42,980 bases of DNA from Mycolicibacterium moriokaense (GTDB taxonomy: Bacteria > Actinomycetota > Actinomycetes > Mycobacteriales > Mycobacteriaceae). A model generated the notes under the pieces. That model was given only the letters and a program-made list of their open reading frames with translations. It did no database searches and was not told the origin of the DNA. This document shows, in pieces, positions 24,193 through 33,090 of this stretch. The stretch lies in contig NZ_QJJU01000036.1 of NCBI RefSeq assembly GCF_003201655.1, positions 1 to 42,980 of the forward strand, given 5' to 3'. Each line of letters opens with the position of its first letter. Position 1 is the stretch's first letter. The position numbers and the translations under genes are program-made.

Positions 24193-24240
24193 ACGGTTGA
24201 AACCGTATGGGACCGGTGTAGTTGCTGTGCGGTTAACCGC
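24193..24240. promoter_or_regulatory. pair of CGGTT...AACCG palindromes between lipoprotein and lactonase genes
   Basis: ACGGTT-GA-AACCGT (24193-24206) and GCGGTTAACCGC (24229-24240) are perfect inverted repeats with the same half-site CGGTT. Their centres are 35 bases apart in the divergent promoter region. They are candidate operators; no matching regulator was identified in the window. Confidence 0.4.
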
Positions 24241-24344
24241 CGAACCTGGGAAGTGCCTGTATTTCAAAACGCTGCTGCGGTCGGCCGCGTCGACCTGACC
24301 GAAGACCGCCCCTCAGAACTCGTCCGCGCCCTAGCATCGGCGGA

Positions 24345-25322
24345 GTGCCCAACCTGAACACCGCGCGGGGGGCCATCGATACGACGGACCTCGGCGTCAC
24401 ACTCATGCACGAACACGTGTTCATCATGACCACCGAGATCCTGCAGAACTATCCGGAAGCCTGGGGCGACGAGTCCAAACGCATCGCAGATGCGGTCGCT
24501 CGGTTGAACGAACTGAAATCCCGCGGCGTTGACACCATCGTCGACCTCACCGTGCTCGGACTCGGCCGCTACATCCCGCGGATCGCGCGAGTCGCGGCGG
24601 AAACGGAACTGAATATCGTCGTCGCGACCGGGCTGTACACCTACAACGACCTACCCTTCTATTTTCATTACCTTGGTCCTGGTGCACCGCTGGGAGGTCC
24701 CGAGATCATGACCGACATGTTCATCCGCGACATCGAGCAGGGCATCGCCGACACCGGTGTCAAGGCCGCGATCCTCAAATGTGCGACCGACGAACCCGGC
24801 GTGACCCCCGGCGTCGAGCGGGTACTGCGCGCCGTCGCACAGGCGCACCGCCAGACCGGGGTACCGATCTCCACTCACACGCACGCCGCTACCCGGCGTG
24901 GGCTCGAGCAGCAACGCATCTTCGCCGAAGAGGGCGTCGATCTGTCGCGGGTGGTGATCGGCCACTCGGGCGACACCACCGATCTCGACTATCTCGAGGA
25001 GCTCATCGCCAACGGCTCTTTCATTGGCATGGACCGGTTCGGCGTCGATGTGTATCTACCATTCGAGGACCGCGTCGACACTGTGGCCAGCATGTGCGAA
25101 CGCGGGCACGCTGACAAGATGGTGCTCTCACACGACGCCGCTTGCTATTTCGACTCATTGCCGGAAGAGACGCTGCCTGTCGCCTTGCCGAACTGGCACT
25201 ACCTGCACATCCACAACGACGTCATTCCCGCTCTGAAGGACCGCGGCGTCACCGACGAGCAACTGACGACGATGCTCGTGGACAATCCCCGCAGAGTCTT
25301 CGAAAATCAGGGCGCCTACTAA
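24345..25322 (+). CDS. php: phosphotriesterase-like lactonase (Php)
   Basis: Binuclear metal hydrolase of the amidohydrolase superfamily, PLL type, hydrolysing lactones (often acyl-homoserine or other gamma/delta lactones) with weak phosphotriesterase activity. The 325 residues hold every metal ligand: His22 and His24 (LMHEHVF), the carboxylated Lys145 (ILKCATDE), His178 (THTHA), His207 (IGHSGD) and Asp264 (LSHDA). The start is GTG 24345, seven bases after TAGCAT, so a leaderless mRNA is likely. The stop overlaps the start of the acyl-CoA ligase (TAATG), so the two enzymes are translationally coupled. It corresponds to Rv0230c. Confidence 0.94.
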   Translation: MPNLNTARGAIDTTDLGVTLMHEHVFIMTTEILQNYPEAWGDESKRIADAVARLNELKSRGVDTIVDLTVLGLGRYIPRIARVAAETELNIVVATGLYTYNDLPFYFHYLGPGAPLGGPEIMTDMFIRDIEQGIADTGVKAAILKCATDEPGVTPGVERVLRAVAQAHRQTGVPISTHTHAATRRGLEQQRIFAEEGVDLSRVVIGHSGDTTDLDYLEELIANGSFIGMDRFGVDVYLPFEDRVDTVASMCERGHADKMVLSHDAACYFDSLPEETLPVALPNWHYLHIHNDVIPALKDRGVTDEQLTTMLVDNPRRVFENQGAY

Positions 25323-26791
25323 TGACGGCGCCCATCCCGCCGATTCCCACGCAGTTCTCCCTGCTGGCCGAACAGTCACCCCACGAGCCTGCGGTCACCT
25401 GTGAGAGTCGCACCCTGACCCGCCGTGAGCTCGACGCGTCAACAAATCGGCTAGCACGCGCGTACGCCGAACTCGGTGTGCGTCAAGGCGATTACGTGAC
25501 GATCGTGCTGCCGAACTCGATCGAGTGGGCGCAGGCAGTGCTAGCCACTTGGAAGCTCGGCGCCGTCCCTCAGCCGCTGTCGGCCCGGCTGCCCGACGCG
25601 GAGTTGGCAGGGCTCTTGGAGTTGCGGCCGCCAGCACTGGTGGTTGGTCGCGCCGACCCGAACGGCAGATCACCCAGTGTGGCAGGCGATTTCACACCCG
25701 ACGCCGCAGTGTCCGACGAGCCGTTGCCTGAGATGGTGTCTCCGGTGTGGAAGGCGATGGGGTCGGGTGGCAGCACAGGCCGACCCAAGCTGATCGAGGC
25801 GGGCGGCGACAGTCGTTTCCCCGCGGCCGCGGGTTATCCACTCGGAGCACAGGAGGGCGACGTCAACCTCCTTTCGGTGCCGCTGAGCCACAACACCGGC
25901 TTCACCACGTTCGCGGTCGGACTGGTTCAGGGCCACCACCTCGTCCTGATGCCACGGTTCGACCCGCATGAGTTCCTCCGGTTGATCACCCAGCACAGGG
26001 TGACATTCCTCGCGACGGTGCCGACGATCATGCAGCGCCTGCTTCCGGTCTACCGCGCCGACCCCGACGCCTACGACCTGTCGTCGATCCGTAGGTTCTG
26101 GCACCTGGCCTCCGCGTGCCCGCCCGCAATCAAGCAGGCCTGGATCGACCTGCTCGGGCCCGAGGTGATCTGGGAGCTGTACGGCGGCACCGAATTACAG
26201 GCGTTGACGTTCATCTCCGGCGAGCAGTGGCTGACCCATCCCGGCTCGGTGGGGGTGGTGGTCGCGGGCGAGATGAAGGTGCTCGACGACGACGGCAACG
26301 AATGCCCGCCGGGGGTCAGCGGCGAGATCTACATGCGGCCACCCGCGGGCAGCGCCCCGACTTACCGCTATGTCGGCGCCACCGCCAAGAGCCGCGACGG
26401 ATGGGATTCGCTCGGCGATCTCGGATACTTCGACGCCGACGGCTTCCTCTACCTCAACGACCGGCGGGTCGACATGTTCACCGTCGGCGGCCGCAACGTC
26501 TACCCGGCCGAAATCGAGTCGGCGCTGTCTGAGCACCCGAATGTGTTGTCGTGCTTGGTGGTTGGCGTCCCTGATGATGACATGGGTCAGGTTCCGCACG
26601 CCATCGTGCAAGCCGATGGGCTCGATGAGGCTGCCGTAAGGGCATTCCTCTCCGAACGCATCGCGGGCTTCAAGGTGCCCCGCACGGTGGAGTTCAGCGA
26701 CACTCCGCTGCGTGACGACGCGGGCAAGGCGCGCCGATCAGCGGTGCGCGACGAGGTCATCGCGCGACGGCAGGCTCAGGCACGTCAGTAA
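25322..26791 (+). CDS. AMP-forming acyl-CoA ligase
   Basis: A 489-residue adenylate-forming enzyme that activates a carboxylic acid to acyl-AMP and then acyl-CoA. Motifs in order are the P-loop MGSGGSTGRPKL, the A5 motif YGGTE, the A7 motif SLGDLGYFDADGFLYL, hinge DRRVDMFTVGGRNVYPAEIE and the C-terminal lysine in DDAGKARR. All are intact. It is shorter than long-chain FadD proteins and resembles the small benzoate/bile-acid-type ligases. The ATG overlaps the lactonase stop by one base. This suggests a route in which a lactone is opened to a hydroxy acid and then activated to its CoA ester. The 3' end overlaps the acyltransferase gene by 35 bases. Confidence 0.9.
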   Translation: MTAPIPPIPTQFSLLAEQSPHEPAVTCESRTLTRRELDASTNRLARAYAELGVRQGDYVTIVLPNSIEWAQAVLATWKLGAVPQPLSARLPDAELAGLLELRPPALVVGRADPNGRSPSVAGDFTPDAAVSDEPLPEMVSPVWKAMGSGGSTGRPKLIEAGGDSRFPAAAGYPLGAQEGDVNLLSVPLSHNTGFTTFAVGLVQGHHLVLMPRFDPHEFLRLITQHRVTFLATVPTIMQRLLPVYRADPDAYDLSSIRRFWHLASACPPAIKQAWIDLLGPEVIWELYGGTELQALTFISGEQWLTHPGSVGVVVAGEMKVLDDDGNECPPGVSGEIYMRPPAGSAPTYRYVGATAKSRDGWDSLGDLGYFDADGFLYLNDRRVDMFTVGGRNVYPAEIESALSEHPNVLSCLVVGVPDDDMGQVPHAIVQADGLDEAAVRAFLSERIAGFKVPRTVEFSDTPLRDDAGKARRSAVRDEVIARRQAQARQ

Positions 26792-27956
26792 CCGAACTAT
26801 CAAGTGGCGCAGGATCGTTTCGTCTCTCCCAACGCCGCAGCGCGACCCGGCACGGCGACTCGACAAGCGCGTAGCTGACCGCCGCGATCGCGAAGCCGAA
26901 CAGCACAGTCAGCACCAGCACCACCGGCATGTGTCCGTTGAACGGAAACTCGCCGATGATCGGGAACACCATCGCCAGTGCCGCGAGGTGCCAGACGAAC
27001 AGCCCGTAGGACCATCGACCCAGCGTCACCATCGTGGTGTTGCCCAACACCCGGTGCCGGGTATCGGGGCGGTCCAGCACCAGCGGGGCGATCAGTGCAG
27101 TCGCGACCACCGCACCCATCATCGTTTTCACGATGAATTGACTTACAGTGCCTGGCGTCAGCCCTTCGGGGCCTGCCAGCGGTGACGCCGCCACCAGGAA
27201 TGCGGCCATCGCGATCGCCGCCATCGGCACCCGCCGCCTTGCCAGCCGATGTAGCCAGCCGATTTCGGTAACGGTCAACTCCGCCAACAGCATCCCAGCT
27301 GCGAACCACGAAAAGAATGCGGGCGGCCAGTTCATCGGATTGATGCCGTATGGCGCGCTGAACGGGATCAGCGCCCAACCGAAGCTTGCGGCGGCCACCG
27401 CCACGATCACCGGCAGGCGGGCACGCACCGGCAGTCGCCGCGCCAGCAACGCAAGCAGTGGCACCGCCAGGTAGAAGGCGACCTCGACGGACAGGCTCCA
27501 CATCTGGGTCAGGCCTGCTGTCAGTGTCAGCGGAACATAGATCTGGGTCAGCGACAGGTTCGCCAGCCAGACAGTGAGATCGGCCTTGGCGTCTGGCAGC
27601 AGCGTCAGAATCACCACGACGGCAACCAGGTAGCCCGGCATGATGCGCACGATGCGCGACCGAAGGTAATGCCCCGTCGGCGGCACCGACCGCAGTCCTC
27701 GGGCCGCCGCGGCATGACCTCGCCACAACAGAAAGCCCGAAAGCGCGAAAAACACCGCAACGGCGAGATCGAACCGGCCGAACAGCCGGCCCGTGATGCC
27801 GCCCGTGTGACCCGTCTGGAACGCGACGTGGGTGACGACGACGCCAACGGCGGCGCATGCACGCATCCCCTCGACCGCGGGCAGGAACCCGCGTGTCCCG
27901 CCGACGTGTGTGGTTTCGGTCACGACGACCAGTGTGCCGTGCGCAGCGATCGGCAT
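26757..27956 (-). CDS. acyltransferase family 3 membrane protein
   Basis: A 399-residue integral membrane O-acyltransferase (OafA/YrhL family), about ten membrane helices. It begins with the typical RGFLPAVEGMRACAAVGVVV segment and contains FFALSGFLLWRGHA, SLSVEVAFYLAVPLLALLAR and a C-terminal YALVESPCRVALRRWE. It would move an acyl group from acyl-CoA to an extracytoplasmic sugar or lipid; the target is unknown. The start may be ATG 27956 or the GTG 11 codons on, since the family homology begins only after about residue 20. It corresponds to Rv0228. Convergent with the ligase gene, overlapping it, with no terminator between them. Confidence 0.9.
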   Translation of the reverse strand: MPIAAHGTLVVVTETTHVGGTRGFLPAVEGMRACAAVGVVVTHVAFQTGHTGGITGRLFGRFDLAVAVFFALSGFLLWRGHAAAARGLRSVPPTGHYLRSRIVRIMPGYLVAVVVILTLLPDAKADLTVWLANLSLTQIYVPLTLTAGLTQMWSLSVEVAFYLAVPLLALLARRLPVRARLPVIVAVAAASFGWALIPFSAPYGINPMNWPPAFFSWFAAGMLLAELTVTEIGWLHRLARRRVPMAAIAMAAFLVAASPLAGPEGLTPGTVSQFIVKTMMGAVVATALIAPLVLDRPDTRHRVLGNTTMVTLGRWSYGLFVWHLAALAMVFPIIGEFPFNGHMPVVLVLTVLFGFAIAAVSYALVESPCRVALRRWERRNDPAPLDSSVTDVPEPAVAR

Positions 27957-28132
27957 GAAAACAGGTAGTCAAACGGCCGTCGGCGGATTGCAGTCGTACT
28001 AAGCGACGACCTTACGTTCTGCTGTTAGGGTCGAACGGGTTTGCCTCCACTGCTACCCCGCGAGCGGGTGGTACCCCAGGTCGGGCGCGTGGCGGCGCAG
28101 AAGTAGGTCGCCGGACCTGAAGGAGGCACGGT

Positions 28133-29329
28133 TTGAACCGCGCAGTAGCGCTGCGTATCGCAGCGTGCGGAATCATGGGGCTTGGGGCTGCCTTGCTGAT
28201 CGCCGCGCTGTTGCTGTCCACCTATACCAAGGGCAAGATCGCCAAGATCCCGCTCAACCTGGACGCCACGCTCGTCGCCGACGGAACGGGTACGACGTTT
28301 GATCCGGCGTCGCTCAACACGAACTTGTTCGTGATCAACAAGAACGTCCCGGTCGCGCTGCAGGAGCAAATCAGCGTGGAGGCCCCGTCGAACGCCGACG
28401 TCGTCACCCTGCAGGTCGGCAGTTCGCTGCGGCGCACCGACAAGCAGCAGGACAGCGGCCTGCTGCTGGCGCTGGTCGACACCGTCACGGTCAACCGCGA
28501 GACCGCGGTAGCGGTCTCGAGCGACAACAACCCCGGTGGCGCGGTGCAGAAGCCGCGGGCTTCCGACGACAGCGTGCCTCCGACCAACATCGCACTGCCA
28601 CACGACGGGCTCGCCTACCGGTTCCCGTTCGAGACCGAAAAGCGCACCTATCCCGTTTTCGATCCAATCGCCCAGAAGGCATACGACGCCAACTACGACG
28701 GCGAGGAAGACGTCAACGGGCTGACGACATTCAAGTTCAGCCAGAACGTCGGCTATGACGCAGACGGCAAGCTGGTCGAGCCGATCAAGTACTCGTCTCT
28801 CTACGACGACGCCGCCGACGCCGACGTCACTGCGCGGGCCTCCTTGTGGGGTCTGCCCGGCAACCCTGACGAACCGATCACCATGACCCGGTACTACGCC
28901 GCACAGCGCACCTTCTGGGTGGATCCGGTGTCCGGCACCATCGTCAAGAAGAAGGAACACGGCTTCCACTACTACGCACGGCAGGCGCTCAAGCCCGAGG
29001 TGACGTTCGTCGACTACACCGTCAACTCCACCGAGCAGACGGTTGAGTCGCAGGTGGCCAGCGCGCGCGACGAACGCGACAGGCTGGCGCTGTGGGGCCG
29101 GATCCTGCCGATCACGTTCACCGCGATGGGATTGGTGGCGCTGATCGGCGGTGCGCTGCTTGGCTCGTTCAGCCTGCGTGCCGAATCGGCGCTGATCGAT
29201 CCGGGTCTCGATGAGGCCGATCACCGGTTCTTCGACACACAGGGGATCAAGGTGCCTGGCGCCGAAGCCAAGACGGAGAAGCTGCCCACGCAGCGACCAT
29301 CGGACCTGCCCCCGGACAGACCCGTCTGA
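28133..29329 (+). CDS. DUF3068 (PorA-family annotated) membrane protein
   Basis: A 398-residue protein with an N-terminal membrane helix (about residues 8-28), a large extracytoplasmic beta-rich domain and a C-terminal membrane helix (ITFTAMGLVALIGGALLGSF, about 325-344) followed by a charged, proline-rich tail. It is the DUF3068 family, often labelled porin PorA family, conserved in mycolic-acid bacteria; function is not established. It corresponds to Rv0227c. The TTG start is convincing because AGGAGG lies six bases upstream. It heads a probable operon with the following membrane protein, only 41 bases away. The neighbourhood is cell-envelope assembly. Confidence 0.9.
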   Translation: MNRAVALRIAACGIMGLGAALLIAALLLSTYTKGKIAKIPLNLDATLVADGTGTTFDPASLNTNLFVINKNVPVALQEQISVEAPSNADVVTLQVGSSLRRTDKQQDSGLLLALVDTVTVNRETAVAVSSDNNPGGAVQKPRASDDSVPPTNIALPHDGLAYRFPFETEKRTYPVFDPIAQKAYDANYDGEEDVNGLTTFKFSQNVGYDADGKLVEPIKYSSLYDDAADADVTARASLWGLPGNPDEPITMTRYYAAQRTFWVDPVSGTIVKKKEHGFHYYARQALKPEVTFVDYTVNSTEQTVESQVASARDERDRLALWGRILPITFTAMGLVALIGGALLGSFSLRAESALIDPGLDEADHRFFDTQGIKVPGAEAKTEKLPTQRPSDLPPDRPV

Positions 29330-29370
29330 CCATCCCGTCCCCCGCATCAAGGCCGGCTCGATCGTTCGTA

Positions 29371-31038
29371 GTGCCGGCGTATGCGCTTGTGCTTGCGCTG
29401 GTGGTGACCGCGCCACTGCTGTCGCCGGGCTATCTGATGCTCCGAGACGCGGTGTCGACGCCGCGCTCGTACCTCTCCGATGCGGCACTGGGACTCTCGG
29501 AGGCGGCACCGCGTGCGGTGCCACAGGACTTCTTCGTCGCGCTGACATCTGGGCTCATCGACGGAGGCGTCGTGGTCAAGGCCCTGCTGGTGATCGGGCT
29601 GTTCCTGGCGGGCTGGGGTGCGGCGCGGCTGGCGGCGGCGGTGTTGCCCGACTCGGGTATCGCCGGTCAGTTCGTGGCGGTGACGATTGCCATCTGGAAT
29701 CCATACATCGCCGAGCGGCTCCTGCAGGGGCACTGGAGCCTGGTGGTGGGGTACGCCTGCCTGCCGTGGATCGCTACGACGATGCTGCGACTGCGCACGT
29801 CGGGTATGTCGACGTGGGCGGGAGTGTTCGCGCTGGTGTTCTGGATCGGACTGGCCGGGCTGACCGCGACGGGCCTGATGATGGCGGCGACGGTCGCGGT
29901 GACGTGCGCGCTCGCGCCGGGTACCGGCCGCCCGCGGTGGTGGTGCGTCGGAGTCGGGCTCGTGGCCGCGGTGTTGGTGGCGCTGCCATGGCTGACCGCG
30001 GCGGCGGTGGCCGACTCGCTGTCATCGACCCAAGCAGAGGGAGCGAGCGCGTTCGCCGCACGCGCCGAACCCGGTCTCGGGACGTTGGCAAGCCTCGCCA
30101 GCCTCGGCGGCATCTGGAATGGCGAGGCGGTACCGGCTTCGCGCACAACACTTTTCGCGGTAGTGGCGGCGGTGGTACTACTCGCCGTTGTTGCGATGGG
30201 ACTGCCGACGGTGGTGCGCCGTCCTGTCGCGGTGCCGCTGCTGATCCTTGCGGCGGTGGCGGTGGCGGTGCCCGCCGCGATGGCGACCGGGCCAGGCATG
30301 GCGGCCGTCGAGGCGATGATCCGGACACTGCCCGGCCTCGGGGTGGTGCGCGACGCGCAGAAGTGGGTGGCCCTTGCCGTGCCCGCCTATTCGCTGGCAG
30401 GTGCCGCCGCCGTGATCACGCTGCGCCACCGGATTCCCGGCGCGGCAACAGCACTCATCTGCTGCGCGGCGATCGTCGCCACGTTGCCCGAGCTGGCCTT
30501 GGGAGTCGGCGGAAGGTTGACGACCGTGGACTATCCACCGGCGTGGTCGGCCGTCTCCGCGATGATCAACAACGACCCGCGACCAGTCGCGGTGCTGCCC
30601 GTCGACAGCATCCGCCGCTTCGACTGGGCCGGTGACGCCCCTGTACTCGACCCGCTGCCGCGGTGGGTGCGTGCCGACGTACTGACAACAGGCAACCTCA
30701 CGATCGCGGGCCGCACGGTGCCCGGCGAGGGTGATCGCGCCCACGACGTGCAGCAGCTGCTGCTGAGCGGCGCCGACCGTGACAGGCTGGCAGCCGCGGG
30801 CGTTGGCTGGGTCGTCGTCGAATCTGACTGGACCACAGGCTATTCCCCGCCTGCGCTACAACTGCCGGTGGCGTATCACGATGCCGATCTGACCTTGTAC
30901 CGGGTGGGAGGCGACCATCCGGCCGCGTCGGGCCGCGGCATCGTGCTTGCGGCGCACTGGGTGTGGCTGGGGCTGACGTTGCTCGGCGGTCTGCTTGCGT
31001 TGGGCCTTGGACTGCGACGGGCTAGATCACGCCGCTGA
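29371..31038 (+). CDS. multi-pass membrane protein, possible GT-C glycosyltransferase
   Basis: A protein of at least 555 residues with about ten to twelve hydrophobic helices, corresponding to Rv0226c. The first loop after helix 1, SPGYLMLRDAVSTPRSYLSD, carries an acidic residue in the place expected for GT-C enzymes. The segment LPGLGVVRDAQKWVALAVPA resembles the AftD-like segment RNMHKLEPLLRLPLALGLA. I therefore think of a GT-C type fold, but activity is inferred. The first standard start is GTG 29371. The frame is open further left with a CTG at 29326 that overlaps the stop of the DUF3068 gene, and a longer N-terminus of 15 residues would suit the family. The 3' end overlaps the convergent GT4 gene by 17 bases. 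Confidence 0.85.
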   Translation: MPAYALVLALVVTAPLLSPGYLMLRDAVSTPRSYLSDAALGLSEAAPRAVPQDFFVALTSGLIDGGVVVKALLVIGLFLAGWGAARLAAAVLPDSGIAGQFVAVTIAIWNPYIAERLLQGHWSLVVGYACLPWIATTMLRLRTSGMSTWAGVFALVFWIGLAGLTATGLMMAATVAVTCALAPGTGRPRWWCVGVGLVAAVLVALPWLTAAAVADSLSSTQAEGASAFAARAEPGLGTLASLASLGGIWNGEAVPASRTTLFAVVAAVVLLAVVAMGLPTVVRRPVAVPLLILAAVAVAVPAAMATGPGMAAVEAMIRTLPGLGVVRDAQKWVALAVPAYSLAGAAAVITLRHRIPGAATALICCAAIVATLPELALGVGGRLTTVDYPPAWSAVSAMINNDPRPVAVLPVDSIRRFDWAGDAPVLDPLPRWVRADVLTTGNLTIAGRTVPGEGDRAHDVQQLLLSGADRDRLAAAGVGWVVVESDWTTGYSPPALQLPVAYHDADLTLYRVGGDHPAASGRGIVLAAHWVWLGLTLLGGLLALGLGLRRARSRR

Positions 31039-32182
31039 CCATGCGGCCCGCACGAACTGACTCCAGCACCGCGCGCATCGCGTCAGCGCTTTGCGGCCAA
31101 GAGAATTCGCCGCTGCGGACGGTCGCCTTGACGCCGAGCTGTTCGCGCAGCACGTGATCGGTCAGCAGGTGTTCGAGCACGTCGACCAGTCCGGCATGGT
31201 CGTCGACCAACAGCCCGGTCACCCCGTCGACGATCGAATCCGTCAGACCGCCGGAGGATCGATACCCGATCGTCGGGACGCCGTGTTGCGCCGCCTCGGT
31301 TACCGCGAGTCCCCAGCCCTCTTTGCGCGACGGCAGGATATGCACCCAACACTGCTGCAGCACATCGTGTTTGGCTGAGTCGTCAACGTGGCCGTGGAAC
31401 GTCACGGCGTCGGAGATGCCGAGCAGCGCGGCGTGATCGACGAGACGCTGTTCCCACCACCCGCCGCCGAGAATGTCCAGGTGCACATCGGGAAGCCGCG
31501 GTCGCAGCTCGGCGATGGCATCCAGCGCATCCTCGATCTGCTTGTGCGGCACCAACCTTGACAGCACGGCGACCCGTGGCGTTGCTGCCCGCTGCGCCAC
31601 CAGTGTGTGGGCGGGCGCCTGGTCAAGGCCGTTGCGCACCACGGCGATGTGGTTGGGATTCACCCCGAGACTGGTCAGATCCCTTGCAGAGGGCAGTGAC
31701 ACGGTGACGTACTGGTTGCGGCGGTGCACTCGCGGCGACAACCTCGACTCGACGAACCAGCCGATCCTGCCAAGCACAGGACCCGCCACCGGCCACTGCT
31801 CGCGGTGGCAATGGTGCACGAGCACCGCAACCCTTCGGCCGAACGCAAGGCGGGCCATGAACGGCAACCCGTTCTGGGTGTCGACGACCACGTCCGGCCG
31901 CGCCCGCCGCAGCGGCCCGAGACCGATCCGCGCCGCGACCATCGCCAGCCCCGCCCAGATATAAACGGAGTAGCGGCCGCCCGCGCGAGTGACCTGCACG
32001 CCGTCGACGACTTCGCGCCGCGCCGCCCCCGGATACCTGGCGGTCCGCAATGTGACTCGAACACCCGAGTCGGCAAGGTGGGCGCCGATGCGCTGGAGGT
32101 AGGTCTCGCTGCCGCCGCCCTGCGGGTGGCCGATGTCTCGCCAGCACAGCAGCAAGACGGAGCGAATGGGTCGGTCAGACAT
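31022..32182 (-). CDS. glycosyltransferase family 4 protein
   Basis: A 386-residue GT-B glycosyltransferase of family GT4, expected to use a nucleotide- sugar donor in the cytoplasm. The N-terminal domain has GGGSETYLQRIGAHLADSG, the acceptor-site glycine loop of the family. The C-terminal donor domain has RVAVLSRLVPHKQIEDALDA, LGGGWWEQRLVDHA and the E-x7-E region PSRKEGWGLAVTEAAQHGVP. It matches Rv0225 in place and length. I chose ATG 32182 because TAGTCT lies seven bases before it, which fits a leaderless mRNA, while the longer frame runs through a 21-bp tandem repeat. It is divergent from the methyltransferase gene; both likely modify an envelope glycan or lipid. Confidence 0.92.
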   Translation of the reverse strand: MSDRPIRSVLLLCWRDIGHPQGGGSETYLQRIGAHLADSGVRVTLRTARYPGAARREVVDGVQVTRAGGRYSVYIWAGLAMVAARIGLGPLRRARPDVVVDTQNGLPFMARLAFGRRVAVLVHHCHREQWPVAGPVLGRIGWFVESRLSPRVHRRNQYVTVSLPSARDLTSLGVNPNHIAVVRNGLDQAPAHTLVAQRAATPRVAVLSRLVPHKQIEDALDAIAELRPRLPDVHLDILGGGWWEQRLVDHAALLGISDAVTFHGHVDDSAKHDVLQQCWVHILPSRKEGWGLAVTEAAQHGVPTIGYRSSGGLTDSIVDGVTGLLVDDHAGLVDVLEHLLTDHVLREQLGVKATVRSGEFSWPQSADAMRAVLESVRAGRMVSGVI

Positions 32183-32184
32183 CC

Positions 32185-32226
32185 GGACCAGACTAACCGC
32201 TGGATGGACCAGACTAACCGCTGGAT
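32185..32226. repeat. 21-bp perfect tandem duplication in a divergent promoter
   Basis: Two exact copies of a 21-bp unit (starting GGACCAGACTAA and ending CCGCTGGAT) at 32185-32205 and 32206-32226. On the minus strand each copy carries the hexamer TAGTCT, so the -10 box of the GT4 gene is duplicated. The right end of the second copy joins TAAGGT (32226-32231), the likely -10 of the methyltransferase gene. Confidence 0.9.
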
Positions 32227-32237
32227 AAGGTCGGGCC

Positions 32238-33035
32238 GTGCCCGATGCTCCTCGCGCAAGCGCTCGTCGGAAGGCCGTCACGCATTTACTCGCCCGGCGA
32301 GCGACGCTGGCCAGGTCGCTGCGGCTACTCGGCCAGTTCCGCTACGAGCAGCGTGACCCTGCCCGGTTCTACGGCGCACTGGCAGCGGACACCGCCGCGA
32401 TGGTCACCGGCCTGTGGCGAGACGTCAACGGCACCTCACCGGAGGGCCGAACCGTGCTCGACGTCGGAGGTGGCCCTGGCTACTTCGCGGCCGCCTTCGC
32501 AGCCGCCGATCTGCAGTACATCGGCGTCGAGCCGGACCCCGGAGAAATGCACGCCGGGCCAGCTACGACCGCCGGGCACACCACCTATGTGCGGGCGTCG
32601 GGCATGGCCCTGCCGTTCGCAGACGCCAGCGTGGACATCTGCATGTCGTCCAACGTCGCAGAGCACGTAGCGCAACCGTGGCGGCTTGGCCGCGAGATGC
32701 TGCGGGTCACCAGGCCGGGCGGCCTCGCGGTGCTGTCGTACACGGTGTGGCTCGGCCCGTTCGGCGGCCACGAGATGGGTCTGTCCCACTACCTCGGCGG
32801 GGCCCGCGCCGCCGAGCGCTACACCCGCAAGCACGGCCATCGGCCTAAGAACGACTACGGATCGTCGTTGTTCGCGGTGTCGGTGTCCGAAGGGCTGGAC
32901 TGGGCGGCGAGCAGCGGGGCCCTTGTCGCGGCATTTCCTCGCTACCACCCGCGATGGGCTTGGTGGATGACGGGCGTGCCGGTGCTGAGGGAGTTCACGG
33001 TGAGCAACCTGGTGCTGGTCCTGCGGCCGACGTGA
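32238..33035 (+). CDS. SAM-dependent class I methyltransferase
   Basis: A 265-residue methyltransferase with the AdoMet-binding motif I VLDVGGGPGYF (about residues 73-83), the acidic residue at the end of strand 2 (IGVEPDPGE) and a motif-IV-like DICMSSNVAEHV. It corresponds to Rv0224c. The acceptor is unknown; its place between envelope glycosyltransferases suggests a sugar or lipid target. The start is GTG 32238, six bases after TAAGGT, thus probably leaderless. An N-terminal basic segment (RASARRKAVTHLLARR) precedes the core fold. Divergent from the GT4 gene with only 55 bases between start codons. Confidence 0.9.
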   Translation: MPDAPRASARRKAVTHLLARRATLARSLRLLGQFRYEQRDPARFYGALAADTAAMVTGLWRDVNGTSPEGRTVLDVGGGPGYFAAAFAAADLQYIGVEPDPGEMHAGPATTAGHTTYVRASGMALPFADASVDICMSSNVAEHVAQPWRLGREMLRVTRPGGLAVLSYTVWLGPFGGHEMGLSHYLGGARAAERYTRKHGHRPKNDYGSSLFAVSVSEGLDWAASSGALVAAFPRYHPRWAWWMTGVPVLREFTVSNLVLVLRPT

Positions 33036-33090
33036 GCGACCGAACTGGAACAGGTTCTCGTTTCGCCGGATTCTGGGTAATGTGACCTTC

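Noticed and set aside
28025..29548. 507-codon open frame antisense to the DUF3068 gene
   Set aside because: Arginine- and glycine-rich composition, no domain, and it lies over a well-supported gene with a strong ribosome site.
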